In this document: positions 36,368 through 44,807 of the stretch, piece by piece
How positions within the stretch are numbered: position 1 is the first letter of the stretch
How the letters are laid out: the number at the start of each line of letters is the position of its first letter
Source: Bacteroidales bacterium SW299
GTDB lineage: Bacteria; Bacteroidota; Bacteroidia; Bacteroidales; Bacteroidaceae
Direction of reading: 5' to 3'
DNA length: 64,000 bases
NCBI GenBank assembly: GCA_019550975.1
Contig: SDWH01000016.1
Coordinates: 41,107-105,106 of the forward strand
Position numbers and translations under genes: made by a program
Notes under the pieces: model-generated
Told to the model about the DNA's origin: nothing
The model's database searches: none
The model's input: only the letters and a program-made list of their open reading frames with translations

Positions 36368-38971
36368 TCAATCATGAACGGGACGTATGGAAAAAGCACC
36401 CTGACGGCTTGTGTAGGTGTTCAGCCATATGCCGACATTCGTCGCCCATAAATAATAGCCGTTGCTTATTCCGAAAGAAGCCGCAACATACACCAGGATA
36501 TCCAGTCCGATGCGGTTGAGTTTGCCCGGATTTTCCGAACCATACCGGGAACCTGTAGCCGGGAAGAAAATCGTTTCTCCCGTCCCGTCCGGTCCGGTAT
36601 AGAAGTTCCATCCCTTTGCATACGAGCCGGACACATTCATGTCTTCCTCCTCTGCCGTGTTGCCGGTTTTCGAGAATCCGGTAAACTCCATTCCCCTCGG
36701 CAAACGGAAGCCTACGGGACACGGATCGTATATGCTCTTGGTCGGCGTTTCCCCGTCCATATAAGGCACATTGCTTTCGGTATCCCACAGGTTGACATAC
36801 GTATTGTCCATACCCTGGTTTCTGTTCAGTTTCTGGGGGTTCAGGATGCCCCAGACAATACAGTCTTTTCCGTCCTGACTAACGGACGTAAGGGGATTGT
36901 CGTTAGAAATCCGGCCGTTTCCGTCATACCAATATTTCGTTTCCAGCGTACCGATATCTCCCGGATAGAGAGGATCTTTTCGCCCCCACTGGAAATAAGG
37001 ACTGTTGCCGCCATAATTCAGTTCGAAAGGATCTTGAACGATGGCAAATGTCCGGACCTCTTCGTCCGCCTTGATGCGAACCCGGCATTCCCTCCTTGCG
37101 AAAGTGACATGCTCTCCATCGCACCATCCCAGGTTTACTGCCATCATCTGGCAAGGAATGCCGTCCGCGTTCACCACCTTTTTGGTTGCCTGCACATCGG
37201 TGTCCGTCACCCAGATATGCCAGCTCCACATGATGTTTCCGCCGGCATCAAAAACAGCAACAACCGCATTTCCCTGCTGGATGGTGGCCTTGCCTACAGT
37301 GAATCGGACTGAATGTCCGTTATCATACAGGGCAACATCCGATACCAGTCCCGGAGCATCCTGCCACAACAGCTTGCATGACCGGGCTTCACATCCCGCA
37401 TTTTCGTAAATCTTGGGAAAACGGACGGGAGCGCCCAGATGGTTTATAAAATTCTTGAGCACGAATTCAGCGTCAAAATCATAGAAATACGCCGATCTGT
37501 TATCCGCGCCCCCTTTGATTGCATTCCCATAAACCAGCGGGAAACAGTAATCTCCCGGAGCACTGACAACGTAACAGTTGGCCGTATTCTGTATGGCCGC
37601 CTCCCCTCTATCATTTGAAAGATTGTAGGGCACGCCTTTGCTTCCTTTGCTCGGACGCCTCCTTAGCTCATCGGTATGGGAGCTTTCGCTGCTTCCAGTC
37701 TGAGGGGCTACAGTCGCCGCATAAGCAACGGCTGTCAGGCTGCCTTCTCCGGTATTTCCGGAAGAAAAAGCAGACAACCAGTCGGGCTTTGTCGGTTTCC
37801 ATGTCTTCCCACTGTCAGTAGAAAATTCAGCCTGCCAGCTGACCGGTTCTTTCGTTACGGAATTTTCCCTGTAGCTGGTTATGCTGTACGCTGAACTTCC
37901 TCCCTTGAAGCTGTAAGTCCCCGGAGGAAAGACAGACAGTGTGTATTCCCAGTTGATTGACGTGGTGGAAATCTTATAGGTTATCGTCTTTCCCATAGGC
38001 CATGAGGTACCTTTCAGGCTGCTCGTCAAGGTATGGTCAGCCTTTCCGTCGTTAAACACCACTTCAATGAAAGCGTCATCGGGAAGGGTTTGAGGAATCA
38101 TCATAAAGGTCTGTGCACCGGCCGTGATTTCCTGGCTGTCGGTTCCGTCAGCAGTCTTGTTCAATGTCTGGACGAAATCTTTGGGAGAACCGATACGGCT
38201 CCAGCTATCCGAACCTAAACTGTAAGTACCTGTGGAGTTTACTCCTTTGAGTGCCACGCTCTTTACCGTTCCTGCCTTCATATCGCGGCCGCACACAAAC
38301 CTTACCGCTGTCAGTGCATGGCGGAAAGTCAGATTCACCGCGCTGCCGGAATTTCCGCTCACCTCGTCCGAGGCAGCCACCAACAGATCCTGCTGGTCGG
38401 CCACACTTTCCGGAACCATGCAGGTTATCGCAGGAACCCCGGCGTCCTGTTCCGACAACTGATAGGCGGCAACACCTTTGGGAGCATAGGCAAAAAACTT
38501 CATCTTGTAAGCGCTTCCCGGCCAGTAATGAGCAGAAGACGGCATCCATGACTTGCCTGTTCTGCTAACAGATACATCATACATGTAGTTCGGGCTTTGG
38601 GAACTGTCCCATGAGGTGATATACGCATAAGCGAATACTCCGAACGTGTCGTACATGTTATTCTGATTCACCGGCGTGAAACGGGTGGCAGGAAGCGTGT
38701 CACTCAAAGACACCATCTTTATACTGTCGGCGCAAAGGGTATGCAAATAAAGAGGAGAAATCCCTTCTGCCTGCATTACGGAAACAGACGAGCGCGACTT
38801 GGCTGCTCCGGAGGCTGCAGAAGAAGACCAGGCATTCTGAATTTCTGAGGTAAACAATATACGGTCCGACAAGCGTGGCTGGTCCATATCGTCAGTACAC
38901 GAAGCCATAAGAAGAATAACGGCACACAAGACTGGCCCGGCCAAACGGCATGTAAAACTTTTTCTTTCCAT
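36368..38971 (-). CDS. Fimbrillin-family (Mfa-like) lipoprotein with C-terminal paralogous domain
   Basis: 867 residues from the ATG at 38971, which yields MERKSFTCRLAGPVLCAVIL and a lipobox LLMASC (Cys 25). The N-terminal fimbrillin-like part (about 40-340) has FGVFAYAY, PSSAHYWPGSAYKMKFFAYAP, FRHALTAVRF and FMMIPQTL. The C-terminal 300 residues carry NLGWCDGEHVTF, YFQWGRKDP, IYDPCPVGFRLP, GSRYGS and WATNVGIW, ending FSIRPVHD, the pattern of the large paralogous domains often fused to Bacteroidetes fimbrillins. It is probably an exported tip adhesin. It stands alone, not next to the DUF6562 set. Confidence 0.8.
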   Translation of the reverse strand: MERKSFTCRLAGPVLCAVILLMASCTDDMDQPRLSDRILFTSEIQNAWSSSAASGAAKSRSSVSVMQAEGISPLYLHTLCADSIKMVSLSDTLPATRFTPVNQNNMYDTFGVFAYAYITSWDSSQSPNYMYDVSVSRTGKSWMPSSAHYWPGSAYKMKFFAYAPKGVAAYQLSEQDAGVPAITCMVPESVADQQDLLVAASDEVSGNSGSAVNLTFRHALTAVRFVCGRDMKAGTVKSVALKGVNSTGTYSLGSDSWSRIGSPKDFVQTLNKTADGTDSQEITAGAQTFMMIPQTLPDDAFIEVVFNDGKADHTLTSSLKGTSWPMGKTITYKISTTSINWEYTLSVFPPGTYSFKGGSSAYSITSYRENSVTKEPVSWQAEFSTDSGKTWKPTKPDWLSAFSSGNTGEGSLTAVAYAATVAPQTGSSESSHTDELRRRPSKGSKGVPYNLSNDRGEAAIQNTANCYVVSAPGDYCFPLVYGNAIKGGADNRSAYFYDFDAEFVLKNFINHLGAPVRFPKIYENAGCEARSCKLLWQDAPGLVSDVALYDNGHSVRFTVGKATIQQGNAVVAVFDAGGNIMWSWHIWVTDTDVQATKKVVNADGIPCQMMAVNLGWCDGEHVTFARRECRVRIKADEEVRTFAIVQDPFELNYGGNSPYFQWGRKDPLYPGDIGTLETKYWYDGNGRISNDNPLTSVSQDGKDCIVWGILNPQKLNRNQGMDNTYVNLWDTESNVPYMDGETPTKSIYDPCPVGFRLPRGMEFTGFSKTGNTAEEEDMNVSGSYAKGWNFYTGPDGTGETIFFPATGSRYGSENPGKLNRIGLDILVYVAASFGISNGYYLWATNVGIWLNTYTSRQGAFSIRPVHD

Positions 38972-39189
38972 AAATGCACTATTTTTGATTGCAAAGTTAA
39001 CCAATAGCCGACAAACAAGAGCATGTCATACATAGACATATGCAAACAACAAATAGCTAATAAACAGAAGATTATGTTTTAATACGATGTACAAATATAC
39101 AAATTCCAGCCTGTTCCGGAAAAGAAATGATGTTTTCAACAAAACGAAAGAGAACTTCCTCCCCCACGAAGACGAACGTCCGGACAACA

Positions 39190-39245
39190 ACAGGCCTCCC
39201 CGGGGGCTTGCCGATCTCACGGCAAATCCCCCAAGGCCGGCTTTC
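39190..39245 (-). other. GC-rich hairpin after the flavodoxin/ferredoxin gene
   Basis: Read leftwards, gggggatttgccg pairs with cggcaagccccc around a short tgagat loop, 20-70 bp after the stop at 39260. There is no T-run after it, so it may be a processing or stabilising structure rather than an intrinsic terminator. The rest of the 38972-39259 gap shows no gene. Confidence 0.35.
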
Positions 39246-39259
39246 TGCTTTCCCGCCGA

Positions 39260-40171
39260 TTATTGCCTGTTCGATTCTTTAATGCTCCACAACGACACAT
39301 GCTCGTTGCGGTAGCGGGCGTTGGGGTTCACCTCTTTCATTTGCTTAAAGCGAATCGCTTTCTGCGGACAATTGTGGATGCAGGCAAAACAGAACTCACA
39401 ATCACCTTCCGTCTTCACGCCTTCAGAGGTCAGGGAATAGTTTCCGCGCGGACAAACTTCCGTGCAAATGCCGCAATCGATGCAGTCGTCCGTTATCGCA
39501 AAGGCATCCTGGCTATGCAGCAGGAAACCCGTTTCCGGATCCACTCCTGAGGCCTGCAGGAAACCGGCATGCTGCTGACGTTCAAGCTCCGTCACCGATT
39601 CGTGCCAGCGTTTCCGCTCTGCAAGGTCGGCTCGGATGCGTTCAAGGCTTTCCGGAATGTGCTTGTCTATCTTCACCTGCTCGTTCATGTCGAAATTAGG
39701 CAGCCAATTGTCCACCATAATCATGGTCGTGATGTAATCGAAAGGACATCCGGCCTTCCGGGACACCTCGTCCCATATCTCAACAGAACTGCACTTACGG
39801 TTGCCGTATGTCAGTACGGCAAACTTATACTTCGCCTTCAGTTGGGCTTTCTTGATAAACTCACGCACCATGTTGGGCGGCATGTGCCCGTAGACGGGAT
39901 AAACGATGCCGATCTCGTCTGCCTCCAACGCATAACGCCCCTGCTTCACCAGTTGCGGGATACTGAGCAGTTCGGTATGCTCATCCGCCAGTTCGCGCGC
40001 CACATAAAGACAGTTTCCCGTTCCTGTAAAGTAAAGGATAATGCGTTTTCGGGTTTCCTCACCGCACGATGTCAATGCGGGCATCCCTAACGCTGCCGCC
40101 CCTGCCACAAGCAGCCCCATGCGCTTGAGAGCGGAACGCCGGGAGATTCTATTGCCATTTTCCGTTTTCAT
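39260..40171 (-). CDS. EFR1-type flavodoxin/ferredoxin protein with Tat signal
   Basis: 303 residues; the start at 40171 (or 40174) follows a purine-rich stretch and gives a twin-arginine signal NRISRRSALKRMGLLVAGAA ending near a Cys (TSCGEE), so export, perhaps with lipidation, is likely. Next is a flavodoxin-like FMN domain (ILYFTGTGNCLYVAREL, IVYPVYGHMPPNM). A C-terminal pair of 4Fe-4S motifs (CIDCGICTEVCPRG and CEFCFACIHNCPQKA) completes an electron-transfer module. The partner is unknown. It is divergent from an AraC regulator with a 440-bp gap, which suggests specific control. Confidence 0.85.
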   Translation of the reverse strand: MKTENGNRISRRSALKRMGLLVAGAAALGMPALTSCGEETRKRIILYFTGTGNCLYVARELADEHTELLSIPQLVKQGRYALEADEIGIVYPVYGHMPPNMVREFIKKAQLKAKYKFAVLTYGNRKCSSVEIWDEVSRKAGCPFDYITTMIMVDNWLPNFDMNEQVKIDKHIPESLERIRADLAERKRWHESVTELERQQHAGFLQASGVDPETGFLLHSQDAFAITDDCIDCGICTEVCPRGNYSLTSEGVKTEGDCEFCFACIHNCPQKAIRFKQMKEVNPNARYRNEHVSLWSIKESNRQ

Positions 40172-40612
40172 CATCAGCTCTTTTATATTGACTAAACATT
40201 TTTTGCTCCGTCCGTCCCAGCCGTATGTCTGCACTCCGGCGGAAATGCCCGACAAGCTCCATCGCCCGGCACCGGCACAGCCGCCTGTTTCTCAAATCGA
40301 ATGTTTCCATACTCATGCTTGTTTCTGGCTGGTATTCTGACAATGCAAAAATAAGCCGTGCCAACAAGCGCGTCCATACACAAATTACAGAAAATAACAC
40401 CTATTTTACAGACTCGCTGAATTTTCGGGCAAGTGTTCTTTCCAGCATTGCCCGGCTGCACCGCCAAGCCTGACGGAGGAAGCGACGGCGGAGGCACGGC
40501 AAACCCATTTTACAGAATCTCATACCAATTCTACGGAAAAGCACACTGCTGCTCATCCAACCGAAATAAAATCAATATCTTTGGAATAGTCTAACCGCAA
40601 AAGCACGAAGAT
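40172..40612. promoter_or_regulatory. Divergent regulatory region between EFR1-type and AraC genes
   Basis: About 440 bp without a recognisable gene. Minus-strand TATTTTTG (40353-40346) could be the -7 box of the flavodoxin/ferredoxin gene, giving a leader of about 165 nt. Plus-strand TATCTTTG (40576-40583) could serve the AraC gene, giving a leader of about 25 nt. Neither has an obvious -33 TTTG. Confidence 0.4.
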
Positions 40613-41518
40613 ATGAGCGAAATATTGAACTTGAAGACGATACATGACTACAATGAGTTTCTCGGACTGGAAACACTGAATCCATTGGTCAGCTTTGTGG
40701 ACTTCTCGAAAGTGGCGGTATTGAAGCACCGCTGCAAGTGTTTCGGCTTCTATGCCATTTTCTTGAAAGAGAAAATTCACGGGCCTCTGACTTACGGACG
40801 CAGCAAATATGACTACAAGGAAGGCACGCTCGTGTTCATCGCCCCCGGACAAATCGGCGGAATTGACGATGACGGAGAAACGCCGCATCCGCAAGGCTAT
40901 GCCCTGCTCTTCCATCCCGACCTGATACGCGGCACGTCTTTCGCACACAGGATGAAAGACTACACGTTCTTCTCATACGAAGTGAACGAGGCCCTGCACA
41001 TGTCTGAACGCGAACGGCAAACCATCTTCAACTGCTTCAGCGAGATAGAAGAAGAGCTCCAGCATGCCATCGACAAGCACAGCCGCAGCATCATCATTTC
41101 AAACATCGAAGTCCTGCTGAATCATTGCCTCCGTTTCTACGACCGGCAGTTCACTACCCGCGAAGCTATCAACACCGATGTGCTTGCACGTTTCGAAGCA
41201 TTGCTCTCAGACTACTTTGAATCGCCGAAACCAGAGCAGCTGGGACTTCCTTCCGTTGCGTGGTGCGCCGACCAGCTCCACTTCTCCGCCAATTATTTCG
41301 GCGATCTCGTAAAGAAGCAGACAGGCAAATCCGCTATCGAACATATCCACCTGGCCGTTATCAACAAGGTAAAAGACCGGCTGCTGGAAACCGACAAGAC
41401 GGTCAGCGAAATAGCTTATGAAGTAGGATTTCAGTACCCGCATCACCTCAGCCGGCTGTTCAAGAAAGTGGCGGGATGCACGCCGAACGAATATCGCATA
41501 CAGGCAAGAACGTTCTAA
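40613..41518 (+). CDS. AraC-family transcriptional regulator
   Basis: 301 residues. The N-terminal cupin-like sensor half includes KCFGFYAIFLKEKIHGPLTYGRS and TLVFIAPGQIGG. The C-terminal double helix-turn-helix (about 205-300) includes AWCADQLHFSANYFGDLVKKQTGKSA and VSEIAYEVGFQYPHHLSRLFKKVAGCTPNEYR. It probably senses a small ligand and activates the divergent flavodoxin/ferredoxin gene. Codon use and GC resemble the neighbouring chromosome. Confidence 0.9.
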   Translation: MSEILNLKTIHDYNEFLGLETLNPLVSFVDFSKVAVLKHRCKCFGFYAIFLKEKIHGPLTYGRSKYDYKEGTLVFIAPGQIGGIDDDGETPHPQGYALLFHPDLIRGTSFAHRMKDYTFFSYEVNEALHMSERERQTIFNCFSEIEEELQHAIDKHSRSIIISNIEVLLNHCLRFYDRQFTTREAINTDVLARFEALLSDYFESPKPEQLGLPSVAWCADQLHFSANYFGDLVKKQTGKSAIEHIHLAVINKVKDRLLETDKTVSEIAYEVGFQYPHHLSRLFKKVAGCTPNEYRIQARTF

Positions 41519-41670
41519 AATCGAGAACGGCCATGTCTGAACAGGCATCCCGTTTCTTATTCCAAAGGAAAGGCAGAAAAGGATCTCCAAATCTTCCGGA
41601 CAGACAGAAAGGATGCAATAGGATTGCAGGGCATTGCTTCCCGGCAAACAACCCTACCGGTGCCTGTGGC

Positions 41671-42099
41671 TTACACTCCAGCCTTTCTGCCTTTTTTCAT
41701 GCCCGCAATCACCGGTGAAAGCAGCGTAGAAAGCACAACAAGTATCCACAGATTGCCCGTCGCCGGATTGTAAGCCGCAAGCAGCTCAGCAAAAGCACAG
41801 CCTTGCGCCAGCCCCGACGCAAACTCGAACAGAACAGTCATAAACATCCATAGCAGCCCCGTCTTGAAGCAGTCTTTCTTGCTGAAAGCGCCCATCCGCG
41901 GAAACAGGAACCACGTGATCAGAAAGATAAATCCGCTCAGCAGGATTCCGCTCAAGGGCAATGCCAGCCGCTCGCCTAAAATGCCATTCAGCACATGTTC
42001 GCGCAGTCCCCCATTGAGAATGGCCGCCGGAACAAAACAAATCCATATGAACACAGACCTTACTATTGCCATCGGAAAAACATTGCTAATTGAAATCAT
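41671..42099 (-). CDS. Small integral membrane protein, unknown function
   Basis: 142 residues with four predicted membrane segments (FIWICFVPAAILNG; LSGILLSGFIFLITWFLF; LLWMFMTVLFEFASG; LWILVVLSTLLSPVIAG) and a basic tail KKGRKAGV. The ATG overlaps the stop of the upstream gene (ATGA), so the two are translationally coupled. I do not recognise the family. It is convergent with the AraC gene. Confidence 0.6.
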   Translation of the reverse strand: MISISNVFPMAIVRSVFIWICFVPAAILNGGLREHVLNGILGERLALPLSGILLSGFIFLITWFLFPRMGAFSKKDCFKTGLLWMFMTVLFEFASGLAQGCAFAELLAAYNPATGNLWILVVLSTLLSPVIAGMKKGRKAGV

Positions 42100-42545
42100 A
42101 CGGCCTTTTGCCCGGACATCCCTGCTTCAATCTTCATCTTGCAACAAGGACTTCCCCGCAAAATGGAGCCGCAAATTGTCACCCGGAATCTCCGGTCCTT
42201 CCACAACGAATGCAGCACATAAAGAATGCTCTGCCTGGAACACTCGCAAAGCAAAGGCGTTGAAACGTATCCCCGGCGGAACAAGCCGCAAGTACATTCC
42301 ATGAAATACAAATGATAAAGGGAATCTTTCTCCACAATTTCAGCCTTTACTCCCGGAAGCTCATTGGCCTGCAGGAAAAAGACATCCAGGTCACCGCCCG
42401 CCTTCGCATGCAATTCCCTATAAACCTGAAGCGTTCCGCTTTTTACGCAGTGCTCGCCGCACGCTGAAAAGAAAACCTCCCGCTGTTCGGGCGACAAGCG
42501 GGACACTCCATCCTCAAATCCCTTGAACCAATCGGACAATTCCAT
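42096..42545 (-). CDS. Small cysteine-rich protein, unknown function
   Basis: 149 residues with Cys in CGEHC, ECTCG, CECS and SPCC, suggesting a bound metal or redox centre. The C-terminal VLHSLWKDRRFRVTICGSILRG with a following PCCKMKIE loosely recalls ligand-binding V4R-like domains, but this is weak. It is coupled by a 4-bp overlap to the membrane protein gene downstream, so a membrane-linked pair is possible. It is the last gene before the mobile region boundary. Confidence 0.55.
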   Translation of the reverse strand: MELSDWFKGFEDGVSRLSPEQREVFFSACGEHCVKSGTLQVYRELHAKAGGDLDVFFLQANELPGVKAEIVEKDSLYHLYFMECTCGLFRRGYVSTPLLCECSRQSILYVLHSLWKDRRFRVTICGSILRGSPCCKMKIEAGMSGQKAV

Positions 42546-42602
42546 GACATTAAAAGATTACGGGATAAAGATACAAAATTTTTCCGGAAGATGCATCCAA
42601 AC

Positions 42603-42640
42603 GAAAACAAAAACGCCCCACAGGCTTTGCGCCTGTGAGG
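42603..42640 (-). terminator. Terminator behind the tRNA-like 3' fragment
   Basis: On the minus strand cctcacaggc pairs with gcctgtgggg around gcaaa, followed by cgtttttgtttt. A strong terminator directly after a tRNA-like 3' end is what an intact tRNA gene would have. Confidence 0.8.
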
Positions 42641-42645
42641 TGTCC

Positions 42646-42676
42646 CTGCGGAAGCTGGGGAACTCGAACCTTTCAG
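42646..42676 (-). other. Putative attachment site: tRNA 3' end remnant
   Basis: Minus-strand ggttcgagttccccagcttccgca has a T-loop (ttcgagt) and an acceptor-like 3' strand (gcttccg plus c) similar to bacterial tRNA-Ser. The 5' side of the T stem does not pair and no D or anticodon arm follows. GC content and gene content change here. It fits one end of an element integrated at a tRNA 3' end, with the intact tRNA expected at the far end beyond the window. Confidence 0.45.
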
Positions 42677-42876
42677 CTTCAACTCTGTATATCAATTAGT
42701 TTTACACTTGTCAAGACTTCTTTCTGTAGCATTTTTGTAGCAAAACTGCCAAATCTCTAATGAACCCTTGTTGACAACCTCCGTCATCACTAATTCATGG
42801 TTCAAAGATAATCTTTTTCGAACTAAACGCCAAATGATTGATAATAAATATTTTCCAAGGCTCTCTGCTACACTTT

Positions 42877-42928
42877 TAGTGCAAGGTGCAAGCCCCTTAA
42901 TATATAAGGAGGCTTGCACCTTGCACTA
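42877..42928. repeat. Long near-perfect inverted repeat
   Basis: The arms tagtgcaaggtgcaagcc and ggcttgcaccttgcacta are perfect over 18 bp. They extend inward through cctta/taagg with a single-base bulge, leaving only about five unpaired central bases. It lies about 200 bp inside the putative element end in a gap with no recognised gene. It could be a recombinase, repressor or processing site. Confidence 0.55.
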
Positions 42929-43004
42929 AGAATACTTTGACTCCTATAATGTGAAACAAAACGATATTTATTATTTCAAAGTATGATATATTATCGTATT
43001 TTAT

Positions 43005-43247
43005 TAACTTTGCAGAACTTACATAAGAGAATAACGGCGCTTTAATGATAAATTTACATTAAAGTCGTCTTTATATATAACATATACGTTCGCCGAACGT
43101 CCCAATGCGAAAACTGGCACTTTTCAAAACGAGGGGATATTCAGCGCAGGATATGCTATGCTTTGTCATAGCGTGGTCTTGCCTGTTCCTCGTTTAGGTA
43201 TGCCAGTACCTCGCATTGAAGCAGTGTAAGAGCCACGCTTCTTTTTT
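43005..43247 (+). promoter_or_regulatory. Promoter and structured 5' leader with attenuator-like terminator
   Basis: TAACTTTG (43005-43012) matches the -7 box. About 280 nt of leader follow before the reductase gene. A long interrupted hairpin pairs 43113-43134 with 43188-43207 (actggca/tgccagt, aaacgagg/cctcgttt, and inner gctatg/catagc). After it, gaagcagtg (43218-43226) and cacgcttc (43234-43241) form a stem followed by tttttt. This is a textbook terminator placed 50 nt before the structural gene. A short ORF lies inside the first hairpin. Confidence 0.6.
43105..43197 (+). CDS. Candidate leader peptide, 30 residues
   Basis: ATG at 43105 to TAG at 43195-43197 encodes 30 residues beginning MRKLALFKTRGYSAQ and ending AWSCLFLV. 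It sits entirely inside the long leader hairpin and is more GC-rich than the genes around it. Ribosome movement through it would open the hairpin and could change formation of the terminator at 43218-43247. A role as leader peptide is inferred from position. Alternatively it is a vestigial gene piece. Confidence 0.45.
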   Translation: MRKLALFKTRGYSAQDMLCFVIAWSCLFLV

Positions 43248-43299
43248 GGATACTGGTGAACAGTAAAACATATTGTTTAACTGTTTAATTACAAGTAAC

Positions 43300-43806
43300 A
43301 TGAAACAGATTAAAGCACACATTGCCGTATCTCTTGATGGATTTATTGCTACTTCAGACAATGAATTAGAATGGCTTCCCAATGAAATTAAATCAATTCT
43401 TAATAATCAATACGCCATAGCTGATTCACTACTTATGGGAGCTAACACCTACCACTATATATTTGATCACTGGGGAGGGTGGCCATATACAAATAAACAA
43501 ACCTTTGTAGTTTCACATCATAATACCAATGTTACACCAAATTGTAATGTTAGATTCTTAATAAACGGACAATTTGAAGAGATTAATAAGCTGAAACATA
43601 AAACAGATTTATTAGTCGTAGGTGGAGGTATTTTAATAACAACCTTAATAAAAGCAAAGCTTATTGACAATATTACAATATATACAATCCCCAAGCTTTT
43701 AGGAAAGGGTATAAAACTTTTTCAAGAAACTCCAGAGTTAAACCTGAAATTTATGGAAAGTAATTCTTTGGAATGTGGTATTGTTTATTCAAGATATAAT
43801 TTATGA
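43300..43806 (+). CDS. DHFR/RibD-C-like reductase
   Basis: 168 residues from the ATG at 43300. It has the RibD C-terminal/dihydrofolate reductase-like fold: KAHIAVSLDGFIATSDNE, DSLLMGANTYHYI, LLVVGGGILITTLIKAKLID and a terminal YSRYNL. Such proteins bind NAD(P)H and reduce a pterin- or deaminoribosyl-type substrate; on mobile elements they are sometimes annotated as trimethoprim-insensitive DHFR, which cannot be confirmed here. Base composition is very AT-rich, unlike the chromosome to the left, a sign of transfer. It is first behind the attenuator-like leader. Confidence 0.75.
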   Translation: MKQIKAHIAVSLDGFIATSDNELEWLPNEIKSILNNQYAIADSLLMGANTYHYIFDHWGGWPYTNKQTFVVSHHNTNVTPNCNVRFLINGQFEEINKLKHKTDLLVVGGGILITTLIKAKLIDNITIYTIPKLLGKGIKLFQETPELNLKFMESNSLECGIVYSRYNL

Positions 43807-43958
43807 GTTTTAGCCTTTTCAGTGATACTATCAAAGTTACATATAATACGTAAAATGATATTATATGATGTGAAATACAATCATAATATAAAATTGGCAA
43901 GATTGGACAATCTAATTTATATAAGAATACAATATCTTTGTGTATTATATTGTTAACA

Positions 43959-44798
43959 ATGAAAAATTGTACCGAGAATACATATAAGCAGAAAAGTAAT
44001 CAAGTTATTGATTACATTAATTCTAATTTACATCGGCCATTACAGTTAAATGTCATCGCTGACAGAATTAATATGTCCCAACGACAATTGTTGCGCATTA
44101 TGAGTTCTATATTAAAAGAACCATTATATTCATATATTACTAGGCAACGTATGGAACGAGCCATACAATATATGCAAACAGAACAAATAAGCCAGAAAGA
44201 ATTGGCAGATTTGGTGGGTTATGATAATCCACAATCATTTTCTAAAGCTTTTAAAAAACAGTTTGGAATATCTCCTAAAGTATATACTGATAAATTAAAG
44301 ATTCAATTAAAAGAATCAACATATAATAGTAAAATAAACAGTTTATCACCTGAAATATTATTTTTTGAAGGATTGAATTTAGTCTATATTCGAGTCTGGG
44401 GTAAATATGGAGAAGAAGAACCATATAAAATAGCTTGGAGTAATTTAATACGTTATTTAAAGAATAACGATTTATTGACATCTAACACTAAATTTATAGG
44501 TTTAAGTTTTGATGATCCAAATGTTACATCTCCTGATAAATGTAGGTTCTATGCTTGTGCGTCAGTACCAAAAACAATAGTACCAAATTGTGAATTCGGT
44601 ACCTTTAAATTATTACCAGGTAAATATGCAGTTTATACCATAAAAGGTTATTATGAAAATTTACAAGACTGGTACAATACAATTTGGGTAAACAATGAAG
44701 AAAAATTAAGACACGGAATGTCTTTTGAAGAGTATATAAATTTTTCAGATGAAAACATTGAAAATTACATTACAAAAATATACATACCAATAAAATAA
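43959..44798 (+). CDS. AraC-type regulator with GyrI-like effector domain
   Basis: 279 residues from the ATG at 43959. The N-terminal AraC DNA-binding domain (about 8-105) contains INMSQRQLLRIMSSIL and QKELADLVGYDNPQSFSKAFKKQFGISPK. The C-terminal GyrI/effector-binding-like domain (about 130-279) contains LVYIRVWGKYG, FIGLSFDDPN, CRFYACASV and YAVYTIKGYYENL. This order matches Rob/MarA-like multidrug sensors. A -7 box TATCTTTG lies at 43933-43940, giving a very short leader. It probably regulates the adjacent reductase and acetyltransferase genes. Confidence 0.8.
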   Translation: MKNCTENTYKQKSNQVIDYINSNLHRPLQLNVIADRINMSQRQLLRIMSSILKEPLYSYITRQRMERAIQYMQTEQISQKELADLVGYDNPQSFSKAFKKQFGISPKVYTDKLKIQLKESTYNSKINSLSPEILFFEGLNLVYIRVWGKYGEEEPYKIAWSNLIRYLKNNDLLTSNTKFIGLSFDDPNVTSPDKCRFYACASVPKTIVPNCEFGTFKLLPGKYAVYTIKGYYENLQDWYNTIWVNNEEKLRHGMSFEEYINFSDENIENYITKIYIPIK

Positions 44799-44807
44799 CA
44801 CATTATT

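Noticed and set aside
39087..39314. Plus-strand open frame between the fimbrillin and EFR1-type genes
   Set aside because: It overlaps the end of the EFR1-type gene, has no domain and shows no coding signal.
42692..42919. 75-residue minus-strand open frame beside the putative att site, considered as an integrase remnant
   Set aside because: It lacks the Arg-His-Arg-Tyr pattern of tyrosine recombinases and its start lies within the long palindrome.
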